10,914 bases of DNA from Lachnospiraceae bacterium (GTDB lineage: Bacteria; Bacillota; Clostridia; Lachnospirales; Lachnospiraceae), in NCBI GenBank assembly GCA_022790905.1, contig JAAVYC010000233.1, forward strand, positions 1 to 10,914. Reading direction: 5' to 3'. Below are positions 1-7,420 of the stretch, in pieces. The notes beneath the pieces were generated by a model. It was not told the DNA's origin and did no database searches. It saw only the letters and a program-made list of their open reading frames with translations. The stretch's first letter is position 1. Every line of letters starts with the position of its first letter. The translations under genes were made by a program, and so were the position numbers.

Positions 1-763
1 ATAAGAGCAGATACCAAAGTCTGTCCTGCACATCTAAAATCTCCAAATGCTTTTCTAATGTCTGAAGATCTCCTCTCGACACCGGTCCTGTCAATGCGCC
101 TGTAATTCCTTTTTCCACAATCGCTTTACAATTGTCATAAAAAAGCGGCATAAGCGCCTCCTCTGCCTCCTTTTTCGAAAAACCACATTCTTTTAAAAGC
201 CTCTGTCCGATACTCGCCAATGCAATGACCAGGTTACTGCTGACCACACATGCTGTATGATATTTGCTCTTTTCTTCTGATGAAATAATTGTCACCGGAT
301 TCCCGCATTTTTCAATTAATAATTTCATCTCCTGAAGCTTTCTATTGCTCCCTTCGATCGTAAGATGTGCTTTTCCTATTTCTTTGTAAGATGTTGTTTT
401 GGAATGAATTGCATAGATTGGATGGATAGAATAACCAAATGCTTTCACTTGGTCGATTCCAGAAAAAACGGAAGATGATAGAACGCCACTACAATGACAG
501 ATAATCTTTCCCTGTATTGGGAGATGTCTCAAAAACTCCCAAACCTGTTCCACAGCACTGTCGCTCACCGTGAGAAAAAGTGTGTCGCTGAAACACACAA
601 TCTGTTCCAATGTCTCATAACACGCTGTTTTTGTAAATTCAGCTGCAAATTGTGCGGACTCCAAAGTTCTACTGTAATAACCGCTCACTTGTACGCCATG
701 CTCTCTGAAATGTTTTCCAAGTGTACAGCCCACTTTCCCCGCACCGATAAAACCGATTTTCAT
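1..763 (-). CDS. Rossmann-like/DUF2520 NAD(P)-binding protein, PanG-like (3' end outside window)
   Basis: The first 254 residues read without a stop from ATG at 763-761 to the window edge; the C-terminus lies outside. The start follows a GAAGGGG-type ribosome binding site. Residues 1-12 (MKIGFIGAGKVG) are a Rossmann GxGxxG dinucleotide site. Further family landmarks are LTVSDSA near 64-70, HCSG at 90-93, SIHPIYAI at 112-119, a helix YHTACVVSSNLVIALA at 168-183 and LTGPVSRGD at 224-232. This order, an N-terminal Rossmann domain then a helical DUF2520 domain, is typical of the family (usually about 280-300 residues, so only a few dozen residues should be missing). As I recall, the family includes the PanG ketopantoate reductase of pantothenate synthesis and often sits beside panB/panC; that neighbourhood would be to the left. 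The family assignment is firm; the substrate is inferred. Confidence 0.85.
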   Translation of the reverse strand, partial: MKIGFIGAGKVGCTLGKHFREHGVQVSGYYSRTLESAQFAAEFTKTACYETLEQIVCFSDTLFLTVSDSAVEQVWEFLRHLPIQGKIICHCSGVLSSSVFSGIDQVKAFGYSIHPIYAIHSKTTSYKEIGKAHLTIEGSNRKLQEMKLLIEKCGNPVTIISSEEKSKYHTACVVSSNLVIALASIGQRLLKECGFSKKEAEEALMPLFYDNCKAIVEKGITGALTGPVSRGDLQTLEKHLEILDVQDRLWYLLL

Positions 764-975
764 CCTACCACCCCTTCTTAATTTTATAGTCTTATTCTTT
801 TACGATATAAGCCGACTTGGCAGTTCGATATCAACATTGTCAATTTCGTGGGGCAGGATGGGATTGATCATCTTACTTTCTATCTTTACATCTACGGTAT
901 AGTTTCCGGAAGAATACTATCCGCTCACAAGTATATCATTTTTTATAATCCACGTAAATAGTAAATAAATTAGTA
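764..975. other. Intergenic region between divergent DUF2520 and PFK genes
   Basis: No established gene is visible here. No convincing minus-strand promoter for the DUF2520 gene was found: a perfect TTGACA (843-838, minus) lacks a good -10 at 17 bases. On the minus strand, codons 916-803 followed by TAA at 802-800 read as a 38-codon, protein-like stretch with a stop codon (TAG, 919-917) directly before it. It could be the decayed end of a lost gene or chance; see findings. Confidence 0.4.
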
Positions 976-1004
976 TTGCGAGATTGTCTGTTTTCCGATA
1001 TCAT
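976..1004 (+). promoter_or_regulatory. Promoter of the phosphofructokinase gene
   Basis: TTGCGA (976-981) and TATCAT (999-1004) are separated by exactly 17 bases, matching the sigma-A consensus at 4 of 6 and 5 of 6 positions. Transcription would start near 1011, giving a leader of about 48 bases. The leader contains the odd palindrome CGATAATATCG (1015-1025). Prediction from sequence only. Confidence 0.55.
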
Positions 1005-1058
1005 AGAATTAGGTCGATAATATCGTCGAACCGTATCAAATTTAAGAAGGAGTTTATT

Positions 1059-2297
1059 ATGGGTAAAAAAAATTGCGTTGTCGCACAATCGGGTGGCCCA
1101 ACTGTTGCTATCAATGCCAGTTTGGCCGGTGTTGTAAATGGGGTCAAAAATTCGAATGTTTTTGACACAATCTATGGTTCAGTCCATGGTATTTTGGGGA
1201 TTTTAAATGATGATCTGTTGAATCTGAGTGAACAGATTCCAGATGAAGCTACTTTAAAGAGGTTAAAACATACACCTTCCATGTACTTAGGCTCTTGTAG
1301 GTATAAGCTTCCAACTGTGGAGGAATCTCCTGAGACTTACACTCAGATTTTTAAGTTATTTGAAGAAAAGGAAATTGATACTTTCTTCTACATTGGGGGA
1401 AATGATTCTATGGATACCACGAACAAATTATCTCAATATGCCGCTTCGATTGGCAGCAAGGTAAAAGTACTCGGTATTCCAAAAACAATCGACAATGATC
1501 TATGCCTGACAGATCATACGCCAGGATTTGGTTCCGCTGCAAAATACATTGCCACTGCAATGTTAGAAATTATACACGATACTTACAGTTATCCTGTACC
1601 AAGCGTTACGGTCATTGAAATTATGGGACGCGATGCGGGCTGGTTAACTTCCGCCGCTGCACTTGCTAGGAATGAATACAACATTGCCCCGCATTTGATC
1701 TATCTCCCGGAGGTTGCATTTGATACCGCTCAGTTTGTGGCAGATGTAAGAAAACAATTGGAAAAACATACAGCCGTAATCGTTGCCGTATCAGAGGGTA
1801 TTCGCGACAAAGACGGTAATTATATCAGCGCTACCTCTCAGACCGTAGATGGTTTTGGTCACAGTCACTTAAGCGGCGCGGGCAAATGTCTAGAAAACTT
1901 ATTAAACGCTCAGTTAGACATCAAAGTACGTTCTGTTGAGATGAGCGTATTACAGCGTTCCGCTGCTCACTACTCTTCCGCAACCGATTTAACAGAGGCT
2001 TTCCAGCTCGGAAACAATGCTGTAAAACTCGCAGAAGAGGGAGCTACCGGACGCATGGTAACACTAAATCGCGTATCTTCCGATCCATACAAGGTTGAAT
2101 ATTCCTCTGAAGATGTATCTAAGATCGCAAATGAGATTCGCAACGTACCTCGCGAATGGATCAACGAAGAGGGCAATGATGTCTTAGGACCAGTATATGA
2201 ATATTTAAGACCTCTGATTGTCGGTGAACCAGATATTGTATTTAAAAATGGAATGCCTACTTATATGTCTATCCCACATTTGAAAGGTTCCAAATAA
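1059..2297 (+). CDS. 6-phosphofructokinase, pyrophosphate-dependent type
   Basis: A 412-residue cytoplasmic glycolytic enzyme that phosphorylates fructose 6-phosphate to fructose 1,6-bisphosphate. ATG 1059 is chosen over the longer frame (ATG 984) because AAGGAG at 1047-1052 lies 6 bases before it and the upstream 25 residues are not PFK-like. Motifs in order are QSGGPTVAINA (10-20), GGNDSMDT (113-120), PKTIDND (141-147, catalytic Asp145), MGRDAGW (189-195) and a C-terminal helix around MSVLQRSAAHYSSATD (295-310). Asp116 replaces the Gly that ATP-dependent enzymes have in GGDGS, and Lys142 replaces the Gly of GTIDND. Both changes are the known hallmarks of PPi-dependent PFKs, which make the step reversible and save ATP. 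The gene appears monocistronic with its own promoter and terminator. The PFK call is certain; the phosphoryl donor is inferred from these two residues. Confidence 0.93.
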   Translation: MGKKNCVVAQSGGPTVAINASLAGVVNGVKNSNVFDTIYGSVHGILGILNDDLLNLSEQIPDEATLKRLKHTPSMYLGSCRYKLPTVEESPETYTQIFKLFEEKEIDTFFYIGGNDSMDTTNKLSQYAASIGSKVKVLGIPKTIDNDLCLTDHTPGFGSAAKYIATAMLEIIHDTYSYPVPSVTVIEIMGRDAGWLTSAAALARNEYNIAPHLIYLPEVAFDTAQFVADVRKQLEKHTAVIVAVSEGIRDKDGNYISATSQTVDGFGHSHLSGAGKCLENLLNAQLDIKVRSVEMSVLQRSAAHYSSATDLTEAFQLGNNAVKLAEEGATGRMVTLNRVSSDPYKVEYSSEDVSKIANEIRNVPREWINEEGNDVLGPVYEYLRPLIVGEPDIVFKNGMPTYMSIPHLKGSK

Positions 2298-2301
2298 AAA
2301 A

Positions 2302-2346
2302 CATAGAAAAGAGGAACGCGATAATAAGCGTTCCTCTTTTTCTATG
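2302..2346. terminator. Bidirectional intrinsic terminator between convergent PFK and beta-propeller genes
   Basis: GAGGAACGC (2311-2319) pairs perfectly with GCGTTCCTC (2328-2336) over an 8-base loop. The stem is extended by CATAG/CTATG and A/T tracts with one bulged base. A T-run follows on the plus strand (2336-2341), and the A-run at 2297-2301 supplies T's on the minus strand. It starts 5 bases after the PFK stop and touches the minus-strand TAG at 2349-2347. Confidence 0.9.
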
Positions 2347-4404
2347 CTAAGGCACTAACTCATCCGTCTTATCACCATTCTCCAAACGATACGCTTCGAT
2401 CCTGCCATTTCTACACAGAAGATAAAAATATTCTCCTATATAGGTTCCACGCAGCTCACCCGCATATTTCTCATAATCCGCACAATCTATCTTCATACAC
2501 TGCCGAAACGCTCCTTCTTCATAAGTAAACAAGAGATAATCACAAATTGTCTTCTCTCCATACCCTTCCGCCAAAAAGCCAAACAGATTTTTCTGTGTAT
2601 CAATCAAGACTGCTTTGTAATTATAAAGCGCCTGAGAACTGTCATATTCAGACAAATTTAATTTGGATGTCTCTTTTACGTCCGATGGATTTGTGATATC
2701 GAACATAGAAAGTTTCATTCCCTGTGTTCGCCCACTCTCTTCTTCCGCTTCCATACCAATTCCAAGTAACAAGGTGTCGGAATAAAAATGCAGATATTCT
2801 GAAAATCCACTGATTTTTAATTCTCCTAAAATTTTCGGTTTTTTCGGATCCGATAAATTCACGGAAAATAGCGGATCCATCTTCCTAAAAGTTACAAAAT
2901 ATCCAGTGTCACCGAAAAATCTCGCTGAATAAACCTCTTCATCTTGTGCAAGATCTTCTATTTTTCCAGTTACCTTTAAATCTTTATCCAAAACATAGAG
3001 ACTATTCGAGGTCTGATAGTCTGTCGTCTCATATCCAAAATCCGACAAAAAAATATCATCTTTTACTTTTTTCGACCGCCAGGTATCCACCGTTGTCACC
3101 ATACGCAAATGGTCTTTATATTCATTCAAAGCCATATCGTCTTTTAAAATTCCTTTTACTTTTCCCTCTGCCTCCTTCTTTATTTTTCCTTTTTTATAAG
3201 AAAATCGGTAAATTTTCGTATAATTGCTATTTTTTCCCTCTCTATTTACATTATCCTGCAAGGAATCTGTCATATAAATATTCTTTTCACTGACATAGAA
3301 CTGACTGACAGAACTTACAATCGCCTTTGTATCTACAAATTTATCTGGTTTTTCCATATTGACAGACGCCATTACCAGATAGGAATCGGCATCGGTATCC
3401 TCTGGCAGATAAATACGTTTCTCTTCGATTGGCTGGTCATCAAGTGTTGGAATATATGCTTTATAATCCTCCTCTTTTTCCGGCTTCTTTGCATAGTCCT
3501 GTGCAAAAAAGTAGAAATATCCATCCGAAATCCTAGAGTCCCGATAGTCTCCTTTTACAGTAAAAGTATGAAGCTCTTTCGGCTTTTCTCTCTTTTTGAT
3601 ATCATAAATGTGAATCCTGGTAAAGGCACCTCCAAGATCAGCGACATCATAGAGTTTTGCAGTATTCGATATCTGCTCCGTGTCCGCCCACCGAGATTCT
3701 AGAATTACCAGTCTATTTTTCCAGACATAGAATTCTTGAATGTCCTGAAATCCCTCGATTCTGCTCTCTTCTTTTAAATCTCCTTTTGTATCCACAATCT
3801 GCACCGCATATTCTGAATTCGATTTGGATGAAACGATCTGATATAGATAGCGTCCGTCATTTTTTATTATATCAGCTTCCTCTACATTGACTTCTTGCTG
3901 ATTCGTCTTACCATAATCTTTTGTTATCTCTGCTCCCGATGTATCTTCTGCAGATTCAGTGGAAGATCCGTTTTCCCGCAGCGACATCTTGCTCTCTTTA
4001 GAACTCTCATACGTAGTTTCATAGGAAACCTCTCCTTTCGCCATCCCATAAGCGGATCTCTCCTTTTCTTTCCAACGCGACAAAAAATTTTCGTATAATG
4101 CCTCATAAGTTGTGCCTTCTTTTGTACTTTCTACTTGCTCTATCTTCCCCTGTTCTTGTGTAGTCGGAAGAAAAAATAGATCTTTTTCTATTGCCAGCAG
4201 CGTCAAGAGAACACAGACAACAGCAGCCATGCCGTAGCGCCATTTGCAGATCACCTTTTTCTGCCTCTTTTTATCTGCCGTATCCGCTTCTTTTAACCTC
4301 TGTTCTATTTGGCTTGCACTCAGATTCTCTGGAAGCGGTTCTTTCTCGCCTGCATTTTGCAAGGTCTTTCTGATCTCATCTTCATTCCATTTCTCTCTAT
4401 CCAT
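2347..4404 (-). CDS. Membrane-anchored extracellular beta-propeller protein, putative anti-sigma partner
   Basis: A 685-residue protein if started at ATG 4404-4402. The frame extends to a GTG at 4416, but GGAGG (4422-4418) is only 1 base from that GTG, whereas it is 13 bases from the ATG, so the ATG is preferred. Layout: a charged cytoplasmic N-terminus (1-50) with LPENLSASQIEQRL; one membrane helix (about 54-72, YGMAAVVCVLLTLLAI); a Ser/Glu-rich linker; then an extracellular domain of about 500 residues beginning TNQQEVNVEEADIIKNDGRY (167-186). That sequence is the signature opening of the secreted C-terminal beta-propeller family (Beta_propel, distantly WD40-like), and repeated YxxxxDxxxK blade-like strands follow. 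It lies 8 bases downstream of the sigma gene, so the two are probably translationally coupled. The family call is strong. The role as anti-sigma or signal sensor is inferred from topology and gene order; no classical zinc anti-sigma motif is present. Confidence 0.85.
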   Translation of the reverse strand: MDREKWNEDEIRKTLQNAGEKEPLPENLSASQIEQRLKEADTADKKRQKKVICKWRYGMAAVVCVLLTLLAIEKDLFFLPTTQEQGKIEQVESTKEGTTYEALYENFLSRWKEKERSAYGMAKGEVSYETTYESSKESKMSLRENGSSTESAEDTSGAEITKDYGKTNQQEVNVEEADIIKNDGRYLYQIVSSKSNSEYAVQIVDTKGDLKEESRIEGFQDIQEFYVWKNRLVILESRWADTEQISNTAKLYDVADLGGAFTRIHIYDIKKREKPKELHTFTVKGDYRDSRISDGYFYFFAQDYAKKPEKEEDYKAYIPTLDDQPIEEKRIYLPEDTDADSYLVMASVNMEKPDKFVDTKAIVSSVSQFYVSEKNIYMTDSLQDNVNREGKNSNYTKIYRFSYKKGKIKKEAEGKVKGILKDDMALNEYKDHLRMVTTVDTWRSKKVKDDIFLSDFGYETTDYQTSNSLYVLDKDLKVTGKIEDLAQDEEVYSARFFGDTGYFVTFRKMDPLFSVNLSDPKKPKILGELKISGFSEYLHFYSDTLLLGIGMEAEEESGRTQGMKLSMFDITNPSDVKETSKLNLSEYDSSQALYNYKAVLIDTQKNLFGFLAEGYGEKTICDYLLFTYEEGAFRQCMKIDCADYEKYAGELRGTYIGEYFYLLCRNGRIEAYRLENGDKTDELVP

Positions 4405-4412
4405 TTTATATC

Positions 4413-4889
4413 TCACACCTCCAATTTCTGTCTCATTTTTTGAAGCGCTCTGCGATATTTAGATCGGACCGTACTGTGATTCTTATTCAGGATATCGGCA
4501 ATTTCCTCACCTGTGTATCCGCCAAACACAGACAGCGCCACAATAAAGCGCTCTTCGTCTTTTAATTCCCAAAATGCCTGTTTCACTGCCACGGAAGCGA
4601 CAAGATCAGGATCTTTCGCCAGCTCCCGCTCAACGGAAGCCGGAAGCTCTTCTATGGTACATTCTTTTTGAAACCAGGTTCGCATCTTTTTCTTACAGCG
4701 ATTGACTAAAATTTTCATGATCCAAAGCTCAAACTTTTCTTCCTCCCGCAGCTGTTCCCGTTTTTCATAGGCAATCAATGCCGTATCCGCGACAGCGTCC
4801 TCCGCCTCCTGTCTGTTGCGCATGTAATAATATGCGGTCCGGTACATCTTGGGATATATCTTTTCGTAACGCTTTACAAACTCTTTCAT
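4413..4889 (-). CDS. ECF-like RNA polymerase sigma factor
   Basis: A 158-residue sigma-70 family protein. ATG 4889-4887 is preferred over the in-frame ATG at 4919 because AGGAAGGG (4902-4895) sits 5 bases before it and the 10 extra residues match nothing. Region 2 spans about 8-70 (YPKMYRTAYYYMRNRQEAEDAV, then FELWIMKILVNRC), including the acidic ED of region 2.2. Region 4 spans about 100-155 and contains the helix-turn-helix GYTGEEIADILNKNHSTVRS (124-143) followed by basic KYRRALQKMRQK. Region 3 is absent, as in ECF/SigV-like sigmas. It is the first gene of a two-gene operon with the propeller membrane protein, its likely negative partner. Its target regulon cannot be read here, and no convincing promoter was identified upstream. 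Confidence 0.88.
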   Translation of the reverse strand: MKEFVKRYEKIYPKMYRTAYYYMRNRQEAEDAVADTALIAYEKREQLREEEKFELWIMKILVNRCKKKMRTWFQKECTIEELPASVERELAKDPDLVASVAVKQAFWELKDEERFIVALSVFGGYTGEEIADILNKNHSTVRSKYRRALQKMRQKLEV

Positions 4890-4908
4890 CCATTCCCTTC
4901 CTCTCTTT

Positions 4909-4935
4909 GTGAAATGCATTTCACTCTTTTAGAGT
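4909..4935. promoter_or_regulatory. 16-bp perfect palindrome plus adjacent inverted repeat upstream of the sigma operon
   Basis: GTGAAATGCATTTCAC (4909-4924) is a perfect 16-bp palindrome that starts 7 bases upstream of the sigma ribosome binding site. Directly beside it is ACTCT-TTT-AGAGT (4923-4935). Position and symmetry fit an operator for a dimeric repressor or a leader structure; no binding protein can be named. Confidence 0.4.
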
Positions 4936-5033
4936 CTCTATCCGCACAAAATGTTGCATTTATATTTCTCTCTTATGTATTTTTTCACAAAGCAACAGTG
5001 CATTTTATTTTTACTATAGGAATTTCCCATACA

Positions 5034-5078
5034 ATAAAAAATATCATTCACCCCAATATTTTCGGGACAAATGACATT
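5034..5078 (-). terminator. Intrinsic terminator of the SorC regulator gene
   Basis: On the minus strand, 5078-5064 can pair with 5054-5040 as a 15-bp stem with four G-U wobbles and a 9-base loop, followed by a T-tract (5041-5036). Because the wobbles are G-U only on this strand (they become A-C on the other), the hairpin is strand-specific and matches the gene ending at 5103. Confidence 0.7.
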
Positions 5079-5102
5079 TTTCATTCTGGATTATAAATCC
5101 AT

Positions 5103-6053
5103 TTACAGCGGATTTGCCAAAATCACTTCCTCTGCTGTCGGAGCATCAATATAGAGGCTATCTGCCAGTCCGCCTTTTAAAACTGCACTGATAATATCTA
5201 CCTTCTCTTTTCCAGAGACAACTAACAATTTATTTGGAATTTTTTTGACTGTCTCTAGGGATGTTCCGACGACACGCTCATCAATGCTTTTATCAAAAAT
5301 TTCTCCATCTTTATTCAAAATATGGGAGCAGCAGTCTCCAACGGCTCCCCTGCTGTGAAACTTCTGATAATCTTCCTGCGTAATCACCCCCATCTGGTAA
5401 AGGACAGATGGTCTCTCCAAATGCCCCGCAGAAAAAATCGCCGTCTCACAGCTCTCTGCCATTTCTAATATCTGATGGATCTGGGAATCTTGTTTTAGGG
5501 CATCTGCGATAAACGCGTGATCCACCATTGCCGGAGCCGGAATCTGATATCCCGTCCCGCCGACACACTCCGTAAAATTTTTTAATATATCTAACGCTCC
5601 AGACTCATAAATGGCACGCGAAAAGCCTCCGGTCAATTGAATCACGGAAATTCCTTTTCTCTTAATTTTAGGAAGATGTTTTGCAAGAACCGCCAATGTA
5701 TTTCCCCATGCCACGCCCAAAATACTGTCATTTTTTAGATATCTCGGTAAGTCTTCCGCCAAAGCCGCACAGACATCCTGCATCAAAATCTGTGGATTAC
5801 CCACCACATCCGGAACGATTACCGCACGCTTCAACGGAAATCGGGCGATCAAATCACTCTCCATGGAACTGTTTGACAAAATAGAATCTTTGATACGCAC
5901 CTCAATAATCCCTGTATCCATTGCCGTCTTTAAGATTCGACTAACTGTAGACTTACTGATTCCTTCTTTTTCTGCTATTTCCAATTGACTAAAATGCAAT
6001 TCATAGTGCATTTTTGCAATGCGGATCAATTGATTCATTTTTTTTGTATCCAT
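5103..6053 (-). CDS. SorC-family sugar-responsive transcriptional regulator
   Basis: A 316-residue DNA-binding regulator with AGGAGA 6 bases before ATG 6053-6051. An N-terminal helix-turn-helix (about 20-43, FSQLEIAEKEGISKSTVSRI) is joined to a sugar-binding domain of the SorC type with its usual landmarks: LGVAWGNTL (112-120), VIQLTGG (137-143), RGAVGDCCSHILNKDG (235-250), VVGTSLE (261-267) and the C-terminal VLKGGLADSLYIDAPTAEE (291-309). Proteins of this family bind a phosphorylated sugar or related metabolite through this domain and act on a neighbouring catabolic operon. Here it is divergent from the dehydrogenase-kinase operon, and two matching inverted repeats lie between, so it very likely controls that operon. 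The effector is probably the kinase product (inference). Confidence 0.92.
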   Translation of the reverse strand: MDTKKMNQLIRIAKMHYELHFSQLEIAEKEGISKSTVSRILKTAMDTGIIEVRIKDSILSNSSMESDLIARFPLKRAVIVPDVVGNPQILMQDVCAALAEDLPRYLKNDSILGVAWGNTLAVLAKHLPKIKRKGISVIQLTGGFSRAIYESGALDILKNFTECVGGTGYQIPAPAMVDHAFIADALKQDSQIHQILEMAESCETAIFSAGHLERPSVLYQMGVITQEDYQKFHSRGAVGDCCSHILNKDGEIFDKSIDERVVGTSLETVKKIPNKLLVVSGKEKVDIISAVLKGGLADSLYIDAPTAEEVILANPL

Positions 6054-6113
6054 AATTTATCTCCTGTTGTGATGTGGATATCAATATTTGAAGTACTTTT
6101 TATATCCAAATCT

Positions 6114-6142
6114 ATCCTATCATATTCTCCCTTAAATGTGAA
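6114..6142 (-). promoter_or_regulatory. Promoter of the SorC regulator gene
   Basis: On the minus strand TTCACA (6142-6137) and TAGGAT (6119-6114) are 17 bases apart, 5 of 6 and 4 of 6 consensus matches. The predicted leader is about 54 bases. The upstream operator-like repeat (6167-6185) lies about 25 bases beyond the -35, so the same regulator could also act on its own gene. Confidence 0.5.
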
Positions 6143-6166
6143 GTATCTCCAATTTTATTGGGATTT

Positions 6167-6185
6167 ATTTCATTTAATAAGAAAT
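6167..6185. promoter_or_regulatory. Upstream operator-like inverted repeat O1
   Basis: ATTTC-N9-GAAAT (6167-6171 and 6181-6185), extended to TATTTC/GAAATA at 6166-6186, with an AT-only centre. It shares the ATTTC-N9-GAAAT pattern with the strong palindrome at 6263-6297; the two centres (6176 and 6280) are 104 bp apart. It lies about 36 bp upstream of the -35 of the dehydrogenase-kinase promoter. Probable SorC-regulator site, by inference. Confidence 0.5.
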
Positions 6186-6221
6186 ATTTTTATATTATAC
6201 GGGATTTGTTTCAAATATGTA

Positions 6222-6250
6222 TTGACTTTTCCCATTTCACAAAATATAAT
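6222..6250 (+). promoter_or_regulatory. Near-consensus sigma-A promoter of the dehydrogenase-kinase operon
   Basis: TTGACT (6222-6227), a 17-base spacer and a perfect TATAAT (6245-6250). Start predicted near 6257, giving a leader of about 100 bases that begins just before the large palindrome. A promoter this good needs repression to be inducible, in keeping with the overlapping operator. Confidence 0.85.
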
Positions 6251-6262
6251 AGACTTACTAGA

Positions 6263-6297
6263 TGAAATAAATTTCTTATAAAAAGAAATTTATTTCA
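6263..6297. promoter_or_regulatory. Downstream operator-like palindrome O2 (15-bp arms)
   Basis: Perfect 15-bp arms at 6263-6277 (TGAAATAAATTTCTT) and 6283-6297, separated by ATAAA. The inner part again gives ATTTC-N9-GAAAT (6271-6289). It covers roughly +7 to +41 relative to the predicted start, a classic repressor position. It is not a terminator because no T-tract follows; as RNA it would be a weak AU hairpin. Confidence 0.7.
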
Positions 6298-6355
6298 AAT
6301 GCCCGGGCAATTCATTTTTATAACACATTATATATTCAAAATAGGAGGTAACGCC

Positions 6356-7396
6356 ATGAGCGTTGTAACACTAATCGGGGCAGGCCAGATGGCATCCGCT
6401 TTAACTTTCCCTCTTTTTGAAAACGGACATGAGGTGAGATTAGTCGGAAGTCCACTGGACGATGAAATCATAGACCGTTTAGGAAAAGACAACTACCACA
6501 TCAATCTTTTAAGAACCCTACACGAGGGAATTCATTACATAAAATGTAAAGATGTACAGGAAGCGATTATAGGTGCCGACTTAATTGTCTGCGGTGTATC
6601 CAGCTTTGGTGTGGATTGGTTTGCCGACGAGATTCTTCCGATTCTCGACGAGAATATCCCTGTAATTTCCGTTACAAAAGGTATGTTGGATTTCGAGGAC
6701 GGAACGATGATGACCTATCCGGAATATTGGCAAAAAAAATTACCGGAGAATAGTCGTTTAAAGCTTTATGCGATCGGCGGTCCCTGTACTGCCAGAGATC
6801 TTGCCGACCACGACCCCTCTTTTGTGGGCTATTGCGGTCCCGATTTCGAGACTCTTTGTTGGATTCGCAGTCTCTTCGCCACAGACTATTATGTCGTCAG
6901 TCTGACAAAAGACGTTGTCGGTTTAGAGTGTGCCGTTGCTCTAAAAAACGGTTATGCACTCGGCACAGCTCTCGCTATCGGCATGGCAGAAAAGGCAGGG
7001 GATGATGGAGTGAACCATAACAACTCCGAAGCAGCGCTGTTTCAAGAAAGCGTAAAAGAAATGCTAGAACTGCTCCGTATCGTGGGAGGCGGTGTAGACA
7101 ATATTATGTTTGCAGCGGGGGATTTAAACGTAACTGTCGCAGCGGGGAGAAGCAGAACAGTCGGATTAATGCTTGGAAAGGGCTATGGTATTGATCAGAT
7201 TATGGCAGATCTAAAAGGACAGACATTGGAGGCCGTTGTGATCGCAACGAGAACTGCCCGCGCCGTAAAAGCACTTGCAAAAGCCAAAAAAGTGGACATT
7301 GACGATTTTCCACTGCTTATGCATGTAAACGAACTGTTAAATGAAAAGAAACCATTGAACATCCCGTGGAAAAAATTTCAAAAAGAAATGTCATAA
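6356..7396 (+). CDS. GpsA-like NAD(P)-dependent phospho-polyol dehydrogenase, divergent
   Basis: A 346-residue protein. ATG 6356 has AGGAGGT (6343-6349) 6 bases ahead; the longer frame from 6299 would start inside the operator palindrome. Residues 1-12 hold the Rossmann motif GAGQMA. VTKGM at 106-110 matches the glycerol-3-phosphate dehydrogenase TKG motif. Lys197 in ALKNGYALG is the catalytic lysine position, followed by NNSEAALFQESVKEM (222-236). GDLNVT (255-260) then RSRTVGLMLGKG (265-276) matches the GpsA motif GDLxVT...SRNRRFGxxLGKG. Differences from true GpsA are Thr268 for the conserved Asn of SRN, and IGGPCTARD (140-148) in place of the SGPSFA segment. Together with the kinase downstream this suggests oxidation of another phosphorylated polyol or sugar acid rather than housekeeping glycerol 3-phosphate synthesis. 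Family confident, substrate unknown. Confidence 0.82.
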   Translation: MSVVTLIGAGQMASALTFPLFENGHEVRLVGSPLDDEIIDRLGKDNYHINLLRTLHEGIHYIKCKDVQEAIIGADLIVCGVSSFGVDWFADEILPILDENIPVISVTKGMLDFEDGTMMTYPEYWQKKLPENSRLKLYAIGGPCTARDLADHDPSFVGYCGPDFETLCWIRSLFATDYYVVSLTKDVVGLECAVALKNGYALGTALAIGMAEKAGDDGVNHNNSEAALFQESVKEMLELLRIVGGGVDNIMFAAGDLNVTVAAGRSRTVGLMLGKGYGIDQIMADLKGQTLEAVVIATRTARAVKALAKAKKVDIDDFPLLMHVNELLNEKKPLNIPWKKFQKEMS

Positions 7397-7420
7397 AGCG
7401 GGACTAAAGAAGGAGGTATT

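Noticed and set aside
494..781. Plus-strand 95-codon open frame
   Set aside because: It is antisense to the DUF2520 gene, whose motifs are unmistakable on the minus strand.
2946..4462. Plus-strand frames opposite the propeller gene
   Set aside because: They are rich in Leu/Phe/Pro/Ser, as expected for antisense shadows of a Lys/Glu-rich gene.
5088..5100. GGATT-ATA-AATCC hairpin at the SorC gene end
   Set aside because: Only a 5-bp stem with a 3-base loop; the longer hairpin at 5040-5078 with its T-tract explains termination better.
6054..6355. CcpA catabolite-repression (cre) site in the sugar operon control region
   Set aside because: No sequence close to the TGNAANCGNNNNCA pattern was seen on either strand.
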